From positions 12,356,001-12,420,000 of the forward strand of contig NC_060250.1 of the NCBI RefSeq assembly GCF_921293095.1: a stretch of DNA of 64,000 bases, given 5' to 3'. Below the pieces are notes generated by a model. That model made no database searches, was not told where the DNA came from, and was given only the letters and a program-made list of their open reading frames with translations. This document shows, in pieces, positions 1 to 13,129 of the stretch. The position numbers were made by a program, and so were the translations under genes. This DNA comes from Ischnura elegans. Lineage: Eukaryota > Arthropoda > Insecta > Odonata > Coenagrionidae. Numbering within the stretch: the stretch's first letter is position 1; each line of letters begins with the position of its first letter.

Positions 1-1154
1 CATTCATATCCTCTCAAGATAATTTTTGGAAAGTTATTTGGTGTCTTTTCTTAAAGTAGATTCACCACCCATTAGAAGCCCTGAAGTTAGCTACTCCTTG
101 TTTTTTCCTGTTCCTCTTAATTTAGGCCTTATGGTTTTTGCATTAACACATTTAATGCGGGCCCGATTTTCATGAACATCAACAGAATCGGCCGATAAAA
201 TAAGAAAGAAAAATAGAAAGTGGTTTTTGTGCCATAACTTCCGTTCAAATACTGCTATTTACAAATGGCGCTCACGAGTCGAAAGAAGGAAGCTTGCTGA
301 AGGCCATGCATACAATCGGAAGACTCGAAAGTGGATATTAGTCACGTACGGAGGCGGAGAAAGTCCGACCTGCAGAGCACTTTAATTGACGTGCTCCGTA
401 TCTCGGCTTGGATGGGACCACGTCAATTGGCGTGCTCTGTGCTGAATGTGCTAAGCGGGACATTTCACTGATTGGCGACTACACCTTACACTTGTCCTTT
501 CGAGTTAGAATATCTCCTGCTACCATAGCATATGCTTGGCTTCAATGGGTCAATTCTTGTCTTTCTCATTTTCTCTTTTAATGGCACCCTCACTTTGAAA
601 AAATAATCTGAAGGTGTAGAAGCAACTCGGAATCTGCCTATTATCTTTGATAAGTACGCTGAAAATTAATTTATTTATTCAACATGAAATCCATGCACGT
701 CAAAGAAGATCTTTAAATTAGGTGTTAAACAGTGGATCAAATAGTAAAATAGCATGAAATAAAACAACATATTACACTCAACAACTAAATGTATAATAGA
801 GATACTATGTAATAAAACCATTGAATTGACAACCACATCCACAGTGACAATTATGGAGGGAGGAGGAACAGAAGAAGGGGAATTAGAGAGAAAGTTTGTT
901 TATGGCGGTTGTGAATAAGGAAATGGATGGTCTGTTATAATATATGGAGGATTTGACCGACAGCTATGGTCATTTGCACCATGAAAGAAGTAAGGGTGGA
1001 GAGAAACCTGGCATCGACGTTAGCCTGCTCTTAATGAAAGTTGCCAATGGGACCACGGCTTAATGTCCCATTATCTAACAGACTGAGTGTTTTGCTTAAA
1101 GTTTCCTCCTCACAGCATTTGAGCAGGGATCAGGAGGTTTCTTGAAGATTCTCT

Positions 1155-1235
1155 GCCACCACTGGGATCTGAAACCGTACCCAGGAGATGTGAAACCAAC
1201 ACTCTAGCCACCACACCAACCCAATCCCAGAGGGC
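1155..1235 (-). repeat. tRNA-derived SINE fragment
   Basis: Read on the minus strand there is an A-box-like TGGTGTGGTGGCTAGAGTG (about 1222-1204) and, some 30 bases on, a B-box-like GGTTTCAGATCCC (1176-1164). This is the internal RNA polymerase III promoter layout of tRNA-derived SINEs. The flanks do not fold into a full cloverleaf, so it is not called a tRNA gene. Confidence 0.5.
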
Positions 1236-2011
1236 TTTGTGGAAGGCACTTCAAGTGCAACACTTTGTCCTTCGGATGGGCTATTAAGCTGTGGCCCACT
1301 TGATGCCTTACATTAAGAGCAGGCTTATGCACGACATCAGGTTTCTCTTTACAATTCCCTCATGTCGCAAATGACCTCCGCTATCGGTCGCCTCCTTCAA
1401 ATACTGCATCGCCAAATAGATATGTAAACTGTATTAGTGTAAAGGGAATTGATGGTGAAAGGAAGCCTGTAAGTAAGGGATCTGTGAATCACAGATAAAC
1501 AGTGGTGAGGTAGATGGAAGAGAATAGTTCTGTGTTTAACGGGTTGGGACGAAGAGGAGAACGTCAGGAGTTTGTGAATTAGTCATGGCATTCATTATTC
1601 ATTGGAAAAACCTGAGGTCACCAAGTGCGCACCGATTTTGGAAGTGAAATATGTATTTCAAGTTGGGGGAGCAGATTATTAATAGGGGGATGATGAAGGG
1701 TGGTTGTCACGATATTCCACAATTGAAGTTGAGGGGCCATTTAAGAGCTTTGAGATTCATTAGACAAGCAGAAGTTACAAGCGAATCTTGAAATTATTGT
1801 TAACAGTTTGTGGAGAACAGAGGAATGTTACATGCGAGGTTTTTAAAAGATATGAGGTTCTTTTTGGGAAAACTGATGAGCATCCTTACATATATTCAGG
1901 GAAATGTTATATTGGATGGACTTTGTGTTGAGGTTACATGGAACTCTTGATATCCTTTGTGATCTGAAGGTGGTAGGGTGTTATTTGTCAGAATCAAAGT
2001 TGTTATAAATG

Positions 2012-2100
2012 TGTGATGGGATCGTGTGGGTAGTTGCTGATCCAAGGGTCCCGGGTTCAAATCCTGAATATTCTCATATCAGTGGCTACGTCTGAGGTGA
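2012..2100 (+). repeat. tRNA-derived SINE fragment
   Basis: A B-box GGGTTCAAATCC at 2053-2064 follows GTGTGGGTAGTTGCTGATCC, a diverged A-box stretch. It lies just upstream of the first recognised phosphatase exon. The rest of the element is not delimited. Confidence 0.4.
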
Positions 2101-2247
2101 GCCCTACCTAACCTATCCAAAACCAACCTTCAGGTTAAAGTTACTGAGAGAATGATTAACTTCTGGTGCAATTGTTGTTGCCTTTTCACTGTGAATTTAC
2201 TGTTTACATTTGTATTTGATCATTAACTGTCTTTTACTGCATTTCAG

Positions 2248-5200
2248 GATGTTATTAGCTCTTCGGTTGCTCCGAACTGTGCGAATGGTGCGTCTCATTA
2301 CTGAGCGGAGAAACCTTGAGAGAGGTTTGAGGCAAGCAGTGTCGCAAAATAAACGGCGCTACCAAAAGGATGGCTTTGATCTTGATCTCACCTACGTCAC
2401 AACTCGAGTCATTGCCATGAGTTTTCCTTCTAGTGGGTGGATGTCTATGTATAGAAATCCAATAAAGGTAAATTATTCTATGAATAAATTCATTGTCAAG
2501 ATCCAAACTAGATTAAAAGTGATACATACCAAGGTTGGGGTTGTTAAAGAAAATTACTGATATGCAACAAGTAATTAAATTAGCCAGTGGTGCAGCGAGG
2601 GGGATTTGGGGGTTAAAACCCCCACGCAGAACTTAGAGAAATTTTAAAGTTGAATCCATTTTACTTAATTGAATTGATATTACTAACAGAATAGTGTAAG
2701 GATTAATAAAATATCCCTCAGAAAGCCATAAAACTCACCATTTTGAACCGTTTCTCTTAAAATTTCACAATTTATTAATCTTGCACCTACCGCTTATCCT
2801 GGTGGGTATTCCATACCTCCTTACACCCCAGTATTAGTTGCACCTAAACCCCCTCGCAGCCTTAATTCCTAGCTGCGCCCCTGAAATTAGCATTCCTTAA
2901 ACGAGTCCCTTGAAAATGTTTTGCACTCCCCAGTAGAAAACTCTCTCATGTTGAGGGAAGGCAGAGGTTTGCACCCGTCCTGAGGTGGGGACTCAACTCA
3001 GCGGGATGCCAATCCGTTTCCTCCCCCACTGTCCGAGACCCTAGAAGGATTAAAAGACTCCTTCATGGAGTGAGTCCACTGTAAACTAAATGAAATAGCT
3101 GTGTTTTATATAAATAAATATTTGTTGTTCCCGTAATTTTTTTAATATGTGAAATGAATTCCCTGTGTTTTTCTGAGCCTGAAGAAATTATGAGTGAAGT
3201 TCTAATGTTCATATTAATGGATTTTTAGTATTTTTATATTGTGTATCGACTTATGTGGAACTGAACTGTTGATATAAATGCAAGAACTCTGTTTGAAATT
3301 TCCATGTGATAAGCGAAAAAGGAGAATTCATTTCTAACTTTAGATTTATCAGATAAGCAATAAACATTTTTTTTAAAACACTGCAAATAGCAATGGGTGA
3401 CAGCGAAAAGGGCTTAGGAAATGGTCGATCTGGGCGGCCTAGGAAGGGCTTGGGCTTGCGCTAAGTTGGGCCTTGAGAGATGACCACATACCTGGGTCTA
3501 TTGTGTCCACGGCTGTCACTTGCCTCAACCGTGTGCTGCATATATGTGACTTTGGTTTGTTTGCATTGGAAAATTGATGTAGCACATGAGCGGCTTTCAT
3601 TCTTTTGCAAAGAAAATCCTTGCCACATATGAGCGGCATTTGGTGCGAAAGTGTTAATCCCTTCCACTTAAATTTATTTTATGCATATTGTGCTCCTATC
3701 TTCTATGTATTTATTTTTTGGCGGTGCTTTTTAAATGGAATGTTAGATAATGAAATGGTATTTTATAGTTTGTAATCAACATAGAGCAGTGAAATAAAAA
3801 GTTCTTATTATTATTCTGTATTGCAAAGTTAAATACATGGAGAACACAGCTATCGCTACTTGTATAAAATCATATCATTATTTTTAATGATTCATATTTC
3901 ATGAAATATGAGGGGGTGAGAAGCCAAGGGGTACAAGTGATTTTTATCTGAACAGAGTTAGGTAAAGTTAATTGTTAGAAGAAATACACAAAAATTGGTT
4001 GCCAAGGGATTCGAGCGAGTCTCAGTTCTATGCTGACCTCTAGTGGAAAATCAAATGCACTATATCAAATATCTAATTCTTCTCATTCGCTTTCTATACC
4101 TAATTTCTGTACCTGACTGTGTATAGAAAAAAGAAATCACTTGAACCCCTTGGCTTCCAAACCACTCATATAAGTTCTTTATGTTGTTCATTATGGATGC
4201 TTTAACATTGTTAAAGCTTCAAAGTATTTATATTAATCCCCTTATTAGTGCTAAAATTATAAAAATGTGATGACTAGCTACACTAGTCATTCCGCAATTT
4301 GGCAACGGAGGTTCATGACGAGCTAGTCTCGTCATTTCAGTGCAAAGGGTTAAGGGGGCTACAATTTGGGCTCCATTACATATGGATGTAGGTCGAATAG
4401 ATTTCAATTTAATATTACTTATGCTGTCCATCTTCCGGCTTTTTAAAATCTAGGTGCTCCTTAATGAAGCCAATATTACAAAGATGAGATGCCCTCAACT
4501 AATGATGAAGGGGTGGTATGGTGTTCTACTTAAAAGTTATATAATTTGAAGGTCCTGTATTTGATCATTACAGTGGTCATCAGAGGATTTTCTTTTAAAT
4601 ATAAATTTTTGATCTTAGATGATACTCTCCTTATATGTAATGGAAAATCATATTCCCTGGATACTGAACATTTGTGATTTTACATAATTACATAACAATG
4701 TTCATTTCAAAGTTGATTATTTTAGCTCATCTTATTTCATACCAGTACCTATAGCATGTAATTTTCCTTCGTTTTATTATATATTAGGAATGCCAAACCT
4801 TGTTGAAATTTTGCTGTGGAAATATCTCCCCAAGATTACTACTTGGACTAAATTTTGCATGAATAATAAACGACTGTCAACTTTATCCATAGGAAGTGGC
4901 GAGGTTTCTGGACACTAAACATGAAGGACATTACAAAGTTTATAACTTGTGCAGTGAGCGATCATATGATACTTCATTCTTTCATGGAAGGGTGGAGAGA
5001 TACTCTATAGATGACCATAATGTGCCTACTCTACGGTAAGATCACATTAATTTTTATTATATGTACTGATGGGTTGAATCTGTAGGGAGCTCTATCATGT
5101 CTCATAGTCCATGATTTATGATTGTAGAATTTGATTTATAATTCTTATACAGCAGAATACCTATTATCCGGCTGCAGTTTATCCAGGTTGTGGATTATCT

Positions 5201-8200
5201 GTGCATGATTTTCACTCACGCTCAATTCTTTCGTGATCTTTTTAAAAAAAATAAAATCCGACGCAAAACTATCAGGAATTACTGCATTACTGCTAGGATA
5301 CACCGGGCTTATTATTTCCCTTAGAATCCCCTTCATTAAACGGAAGCAATCCCGCGCTAGCTGCATTCACGGGAGCACTGTGTTCCTGTTTTCCAAGCCT
5401 CGCAGTGCGCAACCGCGCTCCGTGATCACAGATACACGTCCCACAGCAGTTGCAACCTGGGCAACTTGTGCGAGACGCGACTACGTGGGGTGGAAGGGTA
5501 GGAGCGAGACGAAAGGTAGTCCACGTGATGGTGTCACATGAAAAACACTGTTGCAATGGAAGTGGGAAACCCTACCAACTATCTCTTCCCTGGAAACATG
5601 GAGTACAACCAAATGAGCCTCGGAATCTCATCAACAAGGACCCGTCCGCAAAGGGCGGGTGTCGGTCACGGCAGCAAGGTTGGCAAGGTCCTTGGGGTCG
5701 TAAACACGCTAAATCCTTGCAGAGACTTATCATCATCACCAGGAGCAGCAATGAAGAAGGAAGAAAAGAAGACTAAGAAGATGGAGAAGAAGAAGTCGGC
5801 TATAAATGTATGGACGTGGAATGTGAGGACTATGATAAGGGCGGGGAAGTTAGAAAATATAACAAGGGAAATGTTAAAGGGAGGATAGATAGCGATCTTA
5901 GGATTACGCGAGGTGAGGTTGAGGGATGGGGGGGGACTATTGGAGTGATGGGTATAGGGTTATATATAGTGGAGGGGAGGAAAGCCAGCATGGGGTAGCT
6001 TTAGTATTAAACGGGAAGATGGTTAAGCGTGTGGTTGGTATAGACCAGGTAAGCGATAGGATTCTGGTGGTAGAAATTGAGGCGTGGCCCACCAACCTTG
6101 TGGTGGTCCAAGTTTACATGCCCACTAGCAATCATAGGGAGGAAGAAGTAGATGAGGTGTATGAACAGCTCGAGGAAATAATTAGAGACACACCGGGTAA
6201 GAAAAATCTGATAGTGATGGGGGAGTGGAACGCTTCAGTCAGGGACAGAGGTGAGAAAGCAGCAGAATTTCACAGGAGAAACAAGTTGTTCATCACAAAC
6301 ACGTGGTTCAAACATCATAAAGAGCTAAGGTACACAAGGAAAAGTCCAGGGGATGTAGGGAGATATCAAATAGACTACATTATGGTAAGACAGAGGTTTA
6401 GGAATAGTGTGTAAAACTGGCACAGCTTCCCAGCAGCAGATGCGGATTCAGACCACAACCAAGTACTTATGAAATGTAACATAAGATTCAAAAGACTTAT
6501 GAAAGCTAGGAAGGCGAAGAAATGGAACGTAGGAGCCCTGAAGGGGAGTATGAGGATAGAATATCAGGAACTAGTGGACATTAGTATACGGGAGATTGAA
6601 AGTACGAAGACTGTTGAGAAAAGATGGGATAATATTAAAATGGGAATAGTCAAAATGGCTGAGAAGTCAATTGGTTACGTTGACAGTAGAACAAATTAAT
6701 AATCGATTACGACATGAAACTAAGAGAGCAAGGGGGGCTTGGAGGAAAAGACAGTTTGAGGAAATGGAAAAGTTTCATATGGAAGGAGAGGTAGGCACGT
6801 TATATGGCTAAGTTAAGTCGCTATCGGGCAGCAAAAGATGGCAAACCATGCCTAAAATTAAGGCTAAAGATGGAAGGATGCTAACCAAGTGAGAAGAGGT
6901 ACAGAGTAGATGGAAGGAATACGTGGAGGATATCCATGAAGGAAAGAACAGACCGGAGATATTGACTTTAGAGGATGAAAGTGAAGTGGGGGAGGATAAT
7001 CTTGGGCCAGGGACATTAGATTCAGAAATAGAGAATGCAATTCGTGATATGAATGCCAAATATCCCATGTGAGCTTCTGAAGAATCTATGGAAGGAAGAT
7101 AAGAAAAGGTTTTTCGAACTAGTACGCAGGATCAATGAGGAGGAATGTTGGCCGGAAGATTTCGTGAAGACGGTTTTTCAGCTACCAAAATTGCAGCATC
7201 ACGAGTGAGGAATGTGAGACTTAAGATAAAGGTGGGAGGTGAAAAACTTGAGCAGGTTGAGCAGTTCAACTATTTAGGCAGTACGTTAGAGAAAAATGGA
7301 TACAGTAGTAAGGACATTAGGAAGAGAATTGCATTAGCAAAAGAGGCGTTCATGAACAGGAAGGAGCTTCTGACAGGATCGTTATGTAAGAGTTTAAAGA
7401 AAAGGTTATTGAAGAGTCTGATCTGGAGTCTAGTGCTTTACGGTGCGGAAACATGGACACTAAGGAAGGAGGACGAGAGAAAATTGGAGGCATTCGAGAT
7501 GTGGGTATGGAGAAGAATGGAGAGGGTGAAGTGGACGGAGAGGAGGAGGAACGACGAAGTGCTGGACATGGTGGGTGAGGAGAGGCAGCTTTTAGATGAG
7601 GTACAGAGGAGACAGAAGGTATGGATGGGGGGGTACTTAGTGGTAAGGGGATATTGAAAATGGTGTTGGAGGGTAGAGTGTTAGGGAAAAGAGGGGGGGG
7701 GAAGGAAAAGAATAGGATTTTTAGATAGATTGAAAGGGAGTAGGCCTTACAGTGAATTAAAGAAGGTAGCGCTGGAAAGAAAGGGAGGCTCCCAGATCAC
7801 TTCTTTAGTACTCCATGGAAACTACCTTAATCGGTAGAATATGTACTATAATAATAATGAACATTGCAAGACATTTAAGTGAAAGTTTGAGTTATCCATG
7901 TTTTCCGATTATTTGTGCTGTCTCTCCCCGTCATTAGCCATTAGGATAATTGGGAGTGTACTGTATTCTCCTTTTTCAAAATATTTGAGAGAATTTAGTG
8001 TAGTATTATGTAGACGTATTGGTACTCTTTGTTTCATTTCTTTTTTTGAGTTTCTCTGACTCTGAAATTGAAGGAAAAGCAGATTTTGGAAAATGGTTAA
8101 ATTCTTCTGTGAAGTTAAGTTTTGCATTTAAAATTAATAAATCTTCGTAGAGTAGACCCTTGTGTTATGATATTAATCCATTCTGGAGGACAGATGGCAA

Positions 8201-11200
8201 AATGAATTCCTCAGTATGTTGGATCTGCATTATTTCCAAATGAGGAATCAGTTTAAGAGCATCAGTGCCTGTAATCTCGGTTTTGTAAAAAACATGTTTA
8301 GTTATTGAATACGCTATTGAATTTCCTGACTAATTACACTCTGAGCAAAAGGAACAAAATTGAAATTTTAAAAAAATCTGAAAAATCACCTTGGATTGTG
8401 TACTGAATCCACAGTAGGTTAAAATTTCTGATCTGGTTTTAACAGCTTGGGGGCCTATTTTATCATCTCGTGGTGCTTGTCTGTTTCATACATAGTTCTA
8501 GGTCCTTTGAACTTTGAAGCTAAGGAATTTAAATTATGTACATTTATAGTTAAAAGGATCTAATCCCATGCAGTCCATGAGGGAAATCATTTCTACTGTG
8601 TGTCATGAGGAGGCCATTAAGTTGTGCTTGTGTGCGATAAATATTATCACTAAAATCTTAATTTTCATGAACGATGAAGACAAATGTTAGAATTCAAAGA
8701 TAGTGTAAAAAGATGGTTAGATGAGGACCCAGTGAATGTCATAGCAGTGCATTGCAAGGGAGGGAAAGGAAGAACTGGGACAATGGTGTGTGTCTGGCTA
8801 ATATCGGCTGGACTTCTACCATCAGCAGATGACTGCTTAACTTATTTTGGAGACAGACGAACTGATTTGGAGGTGGGCAGCATATTTCAAGGAGTGGAGA
8901 CCCCTAGTCAGGTAATCTTAAATCATGTTATCGTTGAATTTACCTGTGCTTCATGAATTAATTTTGTTAGTATTCAAGAAAAATGTACCTTATAAAAACT
9001 TATTATCCCCATTGGAATCCTTAATTGTTTTTCCCAGCATTAGAAGATGTAATCTACTCAACATTAATTGGCATTAAGATTTTCCTGACTACATACGTTG
9101 TCATTTAAGCCAATGAGTAGCTAGACTTAAATATTTTTGGCGGGATGAATGAAACTTTGGCCACTGCAATATGAGTTGCTGTCTGTTGATGATAGATTTT
9201 TTTCTGTGCTCTAGTTTTATCACTTTAAAAAAAATTATAAAAAAAGAATAAAGGAATATTGGCCGAAGAGGTTTCTGAAGTTAATGGCGGCTAATGACAC
9301 CTACTTGCCTTTTCTTTCAGAGTCGTTATGTCCGGTATTTTGAAAAAACTCTAAAGCAATGGGGTGGCAAGCTACCTCCTAAAAAGAATCTCATTCTGCG
9401 TTCCATTAAAATTGACCAAATGGCAGGAGTTGGGAATGGAACTGGATCTGATTTTTCAGTGGAAATCTCATTAGGAAGAGATAACGTGGTGTTTACTGCT
9501 GACATGGGATCATTTCGGAATTGCCAAGTAAGATATTGAAATGATGATGGGTGTCAGAGGTACTAGAACCTCAGTTATACTGGAATATTTCCAAAATCGT
9601 AACTTAAAACAGCAGTGTATTTGAAAATGTCAACCATTTTTGCGGAACAGGATGACTAAGGTCCAGAGAGGTAAAATGGATACAGAATTATCATTCAAGG
9701 TTTGCATTTGCATGAAAACCATTTTGTGGGCATGTGTTCACATCCCATTGGTAGAAAAACCAGTGGAATATACTTCTGGTGCTTTACGGCAAAACAACAA
9801 GTTTTTCAAAGAGAAATGGGACCTAACGTTTCAGAGATAAATAACCGTAAATATGAAAGTAAATTTTTTAAATAAAATGGCTATGAATGGATTATCAGTC
9901 TTTCAATTATTTCGACTGATCTCTCCTGCATATCCAATGAATCTACAGATCACTGCAGATTCGGCTATTTCCCATGGTGAGAGCAAACCCCTATGAAAAA
10001 ATAATATAAAACTGTTTCCAATTTTTATACATTCTTATACATTGTCATGGCAATGTATAAAAATTTGAAACAGTTTTATACAATTTTTTCATAGGGGAAT
10101 GCATAAGACATGAGGAAGGTCTTATGGTGTGAAAGACAAGTTGGACTTTGTCGAATTAATGCCTAGTTCTATGTATTCATTAAGCACAGAAAACTAGATA
10201 TTTTGAGGATGGAATTACTTTGTGAATTCTATTTGAGCAAAGAATGAAAGACAGATTGACCCATAAACAAGACAACCAACCTATTGGTTGCCAATGGAGT
10301 TGGAATGCCAAGTCAATAAGTTGCAATTGTTAAATCAATTTCTTCATATGTGTAGATGATGCCCCTACCATTATTTGTATCTTTCCACATCAGTTTAGTA
10401 AAACTGACCAGTTTTACTAAATTATAATGGAGAAATATGTGATTGCTGCAAAATGAATGTTTAAAAAACCTTCCAGAAAGATATGCTAAGAAGTATCTCC
10501 CATACCTCTCCTCTAGTTTGTAATCTTCAAGTCAGGGGAGTGACACAAAATAATGCAAACATTCTCTTTATATGTAATGCAGTTATAGGTATAGAATTCC
10601 TATTAATTAATGCTGCAATAACCATTTTCTTGCAGGTGAATCACAATTTTCAAGAGGACACATTGGAAATCCACCTTATCAACAGCCCAATTCTAACTGA
10701 AGATGTAAGACTTCTATTCCAATGCTCATCTGTAAGTAAAATTTTCAATCATTAAAACCTTAGGAAAACAAGATTGAAGCATTAGGTTTGGTAGGAGGGC
10801 ATTAAGTATAATTGAAAGCAAAGAGTTTAATAAAAATTGAAAGCTAAGGCTAAGCAATAAGTTTAATATAAATTGATGGGAAGCCTCACAGGAAGCAATA
10901 CTTGTATTAAATGAATATTAATTTAATAAGTTAAAGGCTGGTAATTTTTAGAGGCCAAAAAGCAAGAGCTAATTATCCAGTCTGGAGTTCATGCCATAAT
11001 ATGTATCGGTCTTCACAGCTTTGAAGATCACTTGCTCTGAAACAGAAAAACATAAGGTGAAGGAGACAGCAGGGTATGAAAGTGGTACCAGCTAAGGAAT
11101 AGCTGCTCTTTTCAGTAATTTGGAGGAATTTTACTGGAATTAGATGCATTTGAGATGACTAGGGCAAGATGAGCATTTCTTGTCCTCATTTCTTTTATGA

Positions 11201-12807
11201 CTTTCTTTATCTGTGATGCATTGCTCTTCTTTCAGAAAAGTATCCCAAAAGGATATGAAAATGCTCCATTCTACTTTTGGTTCCATACGGCATTCATTGA
11301 AAATAACCGGTAGGTAAATAGTTATATGTATTGTGTCTTTAGTATAAGTTAACATCATTATAAAAATATTCTCTACAGAAGTGCTTATTTTATACATTGA
11401 TGTCCAATTAATCCCTCCCTCTACCATTAAAGGAATTGTAATGCAATGAAATTGATATATATATTTGGCTTCCACCCCAACCTTTCCATTACCTTTCCCC
11501 CTTGTTCCTAGCAAATAACATAAGGGGACTGTTCATTAACATATGGGGACTATAATGGGTTCCAAGCAAATAACGTATGGGGACTGTTCACTAAATATCT
11601 CTGTACTCAACAACGATGCCTTTGTGTCAAATCATGTCGCACCAAATAAAATATTCCATAAAAATGTACAAACGTCGCTTATCCGCAAACAATTTGTAAT
11701 GCATTTGATTTTTTTAGATGCACGAAAGACGCAATAAAAAGTATATGCAGATATAAGAGTGATCATCCTATCCCAAAATTACACATACCAATTTCTAGTG
11801 AGGATTGCCTATGTTTCAAACATCAATGTTAAAGATGTTTGGCTTCTAATAGGGTGTCAAAAATTTGAAAATATTTAATTTAAGAATAATTCTAAGTTTT
11901 TGAGGCTTAATTCCATGGTAAATTAATTACAAGCAGCACAGATGCCAGATGATAAATGTATCTCAAAGTCATTGTTGATGGTTTGAAAAGAATTAACTAT
12001 GTACTAACTAGCATTTTTTTCTAACTTACAATGGGTAAGAATTTATGGAGAATCCACTTCCTTCTTATGGCAGTGAAAATTCAATAATAATTACTGGTTT
12101 TCCCAGGTCAAGGCAATTAGTTGTTCAATGCAAAATGTCCAATAACTATCTAATACCTAACTTTTACATCTCTACTTTTTCTTATATTTTTGGTGTTTCA
12201 CAATTCAGTTTAGTTTTTATGTCCTTCTTTGACTGGTATTTAAAACTTTTATTCTTTATTTATTCAGCTTGTTTATGGTTTAGTTTTAAGATGGAAGATT
12301 TAATATATTATGTCCATTCTTTGAAAAATAAATTACTACTTAACATATACATTACATTTTCTGAATAATTGGCAGCTAGAAAGGAAAAAGAGAGAACCAC
12401 TCTAGCCTAAAAATTATGTGTGGTACTCATTTATGTATTTGCCCAGAGATTGATAACAGCATTGTGCATCAATATAAGGCACGTCAATGAATTACGCAAA
12501 GTGCATGTACAAGATAAGATAAAATACATATTAACAAATGGTATATGTAACTAAAATTAATCACTCATTCCACTCCTTTAAAAATTTGAATCAAAAAATT
12601 CTTTTAAAGAGTAAAACATTTGAAAGATAGAAATAACAATAAAAAAGATAGAACCATAGAAATGAAGTTAATAAAATGTTGATGCATTTCAGGTTATATC
12701 TAGCCAGAGAAGATTTGGATAATCCCCATAAGCGGAAAACTTGGAAAACATTCCGGAAAGGATTCTCTGTAGAACTTTTATTTGAAAAACCTGAACTTGT
12801 ACATTAA
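2248..12807 (+). CDS. TPTE/VSP: Voltage-sensing phosphatase (TPTE/Ci-VSP family), 3' seven exons
   Basis: Membrane phosphoinositide phosphatase coupled to a voltage sensor. Coding exons: 2248-2467, 4893-5035, 8680-8911, 9321-9527, 10636-10731, 11236-11309 and 12693-12807 (TAA); the junction phases agree and give about 361 residues. The first exon carries an S4 helix with arginines every third residue ([14 protein letters not shown]), then the linker [18 protein letters not shown] that couples S4 to the enzyme. The second holds the WPD-like DDHNVPTL. The third holds the P-loop [13 protein letters not shown], with catalytic Cys and Arg present and a Gly where PTEN has Ala, as in Ci-VSP. Later exons match the C2 domain ([14 protein letters not shown], then DNPHKRKTW). 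All splice sites are GT-AG; the weakest is the acceptor at 8679, chosen because it restores RQML after PTL. S1-S3 and the start codon were not found. Introns hold a hAT MITE and a LINE. Family assignment is secure; the 5' end is incomplete. Confidence 0.93.
2585..2883 (+). mobile_element. hAT-type MITE, copy 1
   Basis: A 299-bp non-autonomous element in the first intron. It starts CAGTGGTGCAGCGAGG and ends CCTAGCTGCGCCCCTG, so the ends form an imperfect inverted repeat of about 16 bp. It is flanked by a perfect 8-bp duplication, AAATTAGC, at 2577-2584 and 2884-2891. CAG-type ends and an 8-bp duplication are the hAT superfamily signature. Related copies lie at 27068, 32244 and 57566. No coding capacity. 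Confidence 0.88.
4255..4349. mobile_element. Possible piggyBac-like terminal fragment
   Basis: The segment ends GCAAAGGG directly before TTAA (4350-4353), as a piggyBac 3' end would. It contains two nested palindromes, TGACTAG..CTAGTCA near 4270 and TGACGAG..CTCGTCA near 4317. The matching other end was not located (a weak candidate is TTAA at 3654), so the element is not delimited. Confidence 0.3.
5380..7860 (+). mobile_element. RTE/L1-like LINE with internal deletion, copy A
   Basis: Decayed non-LTR retrotransposon in the phosphatase intron 5036-8679. The apurinic endonuclease begins [21 protein letters not shown] (about 5808) and runs on in another frame through [11 protein letters not shown] and [16 protein letters not shown] (about 6390). 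Linker-region sequence follows to about 7070. The catalytic part of the reverse transcriptase is gone: the text jumps to the C-terminal region ([13 protein letters not shown] at about 7260, [23 protein letters not shown] at about 7435). The frame changes several times, with stops near 5887, 6412 and 6699. It ends in an ATAATAATAATG-like run at about 7845, as RTE-type elements end in short repeats. The clade is not resolved. Confidence 0.85.
9988..10097. repeat. 110-bp foldback hairpin in an intron
   Basis: The left arm from 9988 (CCCCTATGAAAAAATAATAT...) is answered by its reverse complement ending ...TTTTTTCATAGGGG at 10097. The arms are about 45 bp and nearly perfect, with a short loop around TCATGG. 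It resembles a miniature foldback or MITE end-pair. No target duplication is evident. Confidence 0.8.
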
Positions 12808-12978
12808 TTTAATCAAAATTATACAAGATGCCACATTGCATGAGCCTGTTCCTATTACATTGTTGTAAATTTTATACATTTTTGATAAATTTGTTTTTGC
12901 AAAATATGCTAGTTTTTGTTTGCTGTATAATACCTAAAAACCTTAGATTTGTTCCATTGTAATTAGCTTGAAGTGCAG

Positions 12979-12984
12979 AATAAA
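12979..12984 (+). terminator. Poly(A) signal of the phosphatase gene
   Basis: AATAAA lies about 170 bases after the TAA stop of the voltage-sensing phosphatase. It is the first canonical hexamer downstream on this strand. Confidence 0.5.
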
Positions 12985-13129
12985 TTTCTGCCTATTTGAG
13001 CATGGCATGAGCCTACTTAAGAGAGGGGAGGTCATCTATCTCTCTCCTGCAAATGGATATTATTGCAACGTACCCAGGCACCTAAGTCTCTGCTCTCTCA
13101 AGGGGGCTAACATGAGCCGCCTGCAGTCT

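Larger units (their letters stand above)
1..2247. other. Upstream or intronic DNA, no coding exon recognised
   Basis: The voltage-sensor segments S1-S3 of the phosphatase should lie 5' of 2248, but no exon with convincing hydrophobic coding sequence and splice sites was found here. Two SINE fragments (about 1155-1235 and 2012-2100) are the only recognisable content. Confidence 0.5.

Noticed and set aside
3439-3667. Overlapping minus-strand frames ending near TTAA at 3654
   Set aside because: Could be a piggyBac end (CACTTTCGCACC) but no second boundary was found; not a gene.
5150-5300. ATTATCCGG motif reminiscent of pogo/Tigger ends
   Set aside because: Only one short motif, no second end and no transposase trace.
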